Shown piece by piece: positions 63,521 to 64,000 of a stretch of 64,000 bases of DNA. The stretch is taken from positions 1 to 64,000 of the forward strand of contig NZ_JALNTW010000005.1 in assembly GCF_023161665.1 (NCBI RefSeq), written 5' to 3'. Source of the DNA: Shewanella sp. 1CM18E. Its GTDB lineage: Bacteria > Pseudomonadota > Gammaproteobacteria > Enterobacterales > Shewanellaceae. Both the position numbers and the translations under genes were made by a program. Within the stretch, counting starts at the first letter, position 1. Every line of letters starts with the position of its first letter. The notes beneath the pieces were generated by a model, which was given only the letters and a program-made list of their open reading frames with translations, searched no databases and was not told the origin of the DNA.

Positions 63521-64000
63521 TTGTGCTTTTCTAACCTAGTGTAGATACGGCTTAGGCCTTCGAAAACATGGATGTTTTCGCAGAGCGGTCAGGGACGACG
63601 TAAAGCGTGCCTAAGAAGTGTCTGCACATACGCCGACCGCAGGTCATTGGCTGCATCAGATGTAGAAAGTCACAACAGAGGTGATTAGATACAAAAATCA
63701 GAAACAGTTAAGCTGCTGTACTTAAACGGCAGAAGCCACCATGGCCAAATGATTGTGCTTTTCTAATCCAGTGTAGATGCGGCTTAGGCCTTCGAAAACA
63801 TGGATGTTTTCGCAGAGCGGTCATGGATGACGTAAAGCGTGCCTAAGAAGTATCTGCACATGTGCCGACCGCAGGTCATTGGCTGCATCAGATGTAGAAA
63901 GTCACAATAGAGGTGATTAGATACAAAAAGCAGAAACAGTTAAGCAGCTGTGCTTAATCGGCAGAAGCCACCGTAGCTAAATGATTGTGCTTTTCTAACC
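63521..64000 (+). repeat. 232-bp tandem repeat array (two full copies and the start of a third)
   Basis: Copies start at 63521 and 63753, and a third begins at 63985 and leaves the window; the period is exactly 232 bp and the two full copies differ at about 16 positions (about 93% identity by eye). The period is not a multiple of 3 and no ORF spans it. Each copy has a 19-bp-arm stem (63539-63557 with 63609-63627 in copy 1), an inner hairpin CGAAAACA-TGGA-TGTTTTCG (63561-63580) and GCGGTC/GACCGC (63585-63590 with 63635-63640) that crosses the outer stem, a possible pseudoknot. Confidence 0.9.

Noticed and set aside
63208..63534. Plus-strand ORF of 108 codons in the terminal non-coding region
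   Set aside because: It runs through palindromes and the inverted stem-loop element and ends in the first tandem repeat. The translation has no recognisable domain, and no good ribosome-binding site precedes it.
63521..64000. CRISPR array or integron attC cassettes as an explanation of the tandem repeat
   Set aside because: Copies are contiguous with no variable spacers, the period is 232 bp, and no RYYYAAC/GTTRRRY core sites or cassette ORFs were found.

Overview
This window is most likely a Shewanella-type marine gammaproteobacterial chromosome segment (inference from gene content, gene order and moderate GC; no species is claimed). It opens in the end of a 23S rRNA gene, followed by 5S rRNA and tRNA-Asp. 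Housekeeping genes come next: an nsrR-type regulator, a minus-strand gpmI-envC-ctpA-yibQ cluster, then yibN, secB and gpsA on the plus strand and a BaiN/HI0933 flavoprotein.

From 10251 to 27958 lies one tightly coupled operon for a giant surface protein (4126 residues) and its type I secretion system: ABC exporter, membrane fusion protein, TolC-like outer membrane protein and an OmpA-like lipoprotein. It has the layout of Lap/Bpf biofilm adhesin operons. However, the adhesin shows no RTX nonapeptides, no obvious LapG cleavage site and an atypical helical C-terminus, and no lapD/lapG homologues follow. Convergent to it sit an AraC regulator and a membrane protein whose GGDEF site is degenerate but whose RxxD inhibitory site is kept, so it may be a c-di-GMP sensor.

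Next come a TonB receptor-phytase pair behind a good Pho box, a calcium-motif lipoprotein, a three-gene HlyD/ABC exporter, an unannotated 48-residue His/Glu-rich ORF, an NlpC/P60 lipoprotein, two outer membrane barrels, mogA, a chemoreceptor and a GlxA-type regulator. Two divergent ABC exporter operons (47866-53983) flank a GntR/YtrA-type regulator with a palindromic operator candidate. The remainder is acyl-CoA synthetase, thioesterases, small metallopeptidase-like and membrane proteins, mtnC, an esterase-like pseudoenzyme and an MltC-like transglycosylase.

The non-coding DNA is notable. A 328-bp TA-flanked MITE lies at 56174-56501. The last kilobase holds a run of eight short perfect palindromes, an inverted stem-loop element, and a 232-bp tandem repeat that runs off the window end. 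The repeat copies keep a long stem through compatible substitutions. The MITE, the inverted element and the tandem units share one design: an outer stem enclosing a hairpin with a CATGGATG-type tip plus a second hairpin. All calls are from reading the sequence; no database search was possible.
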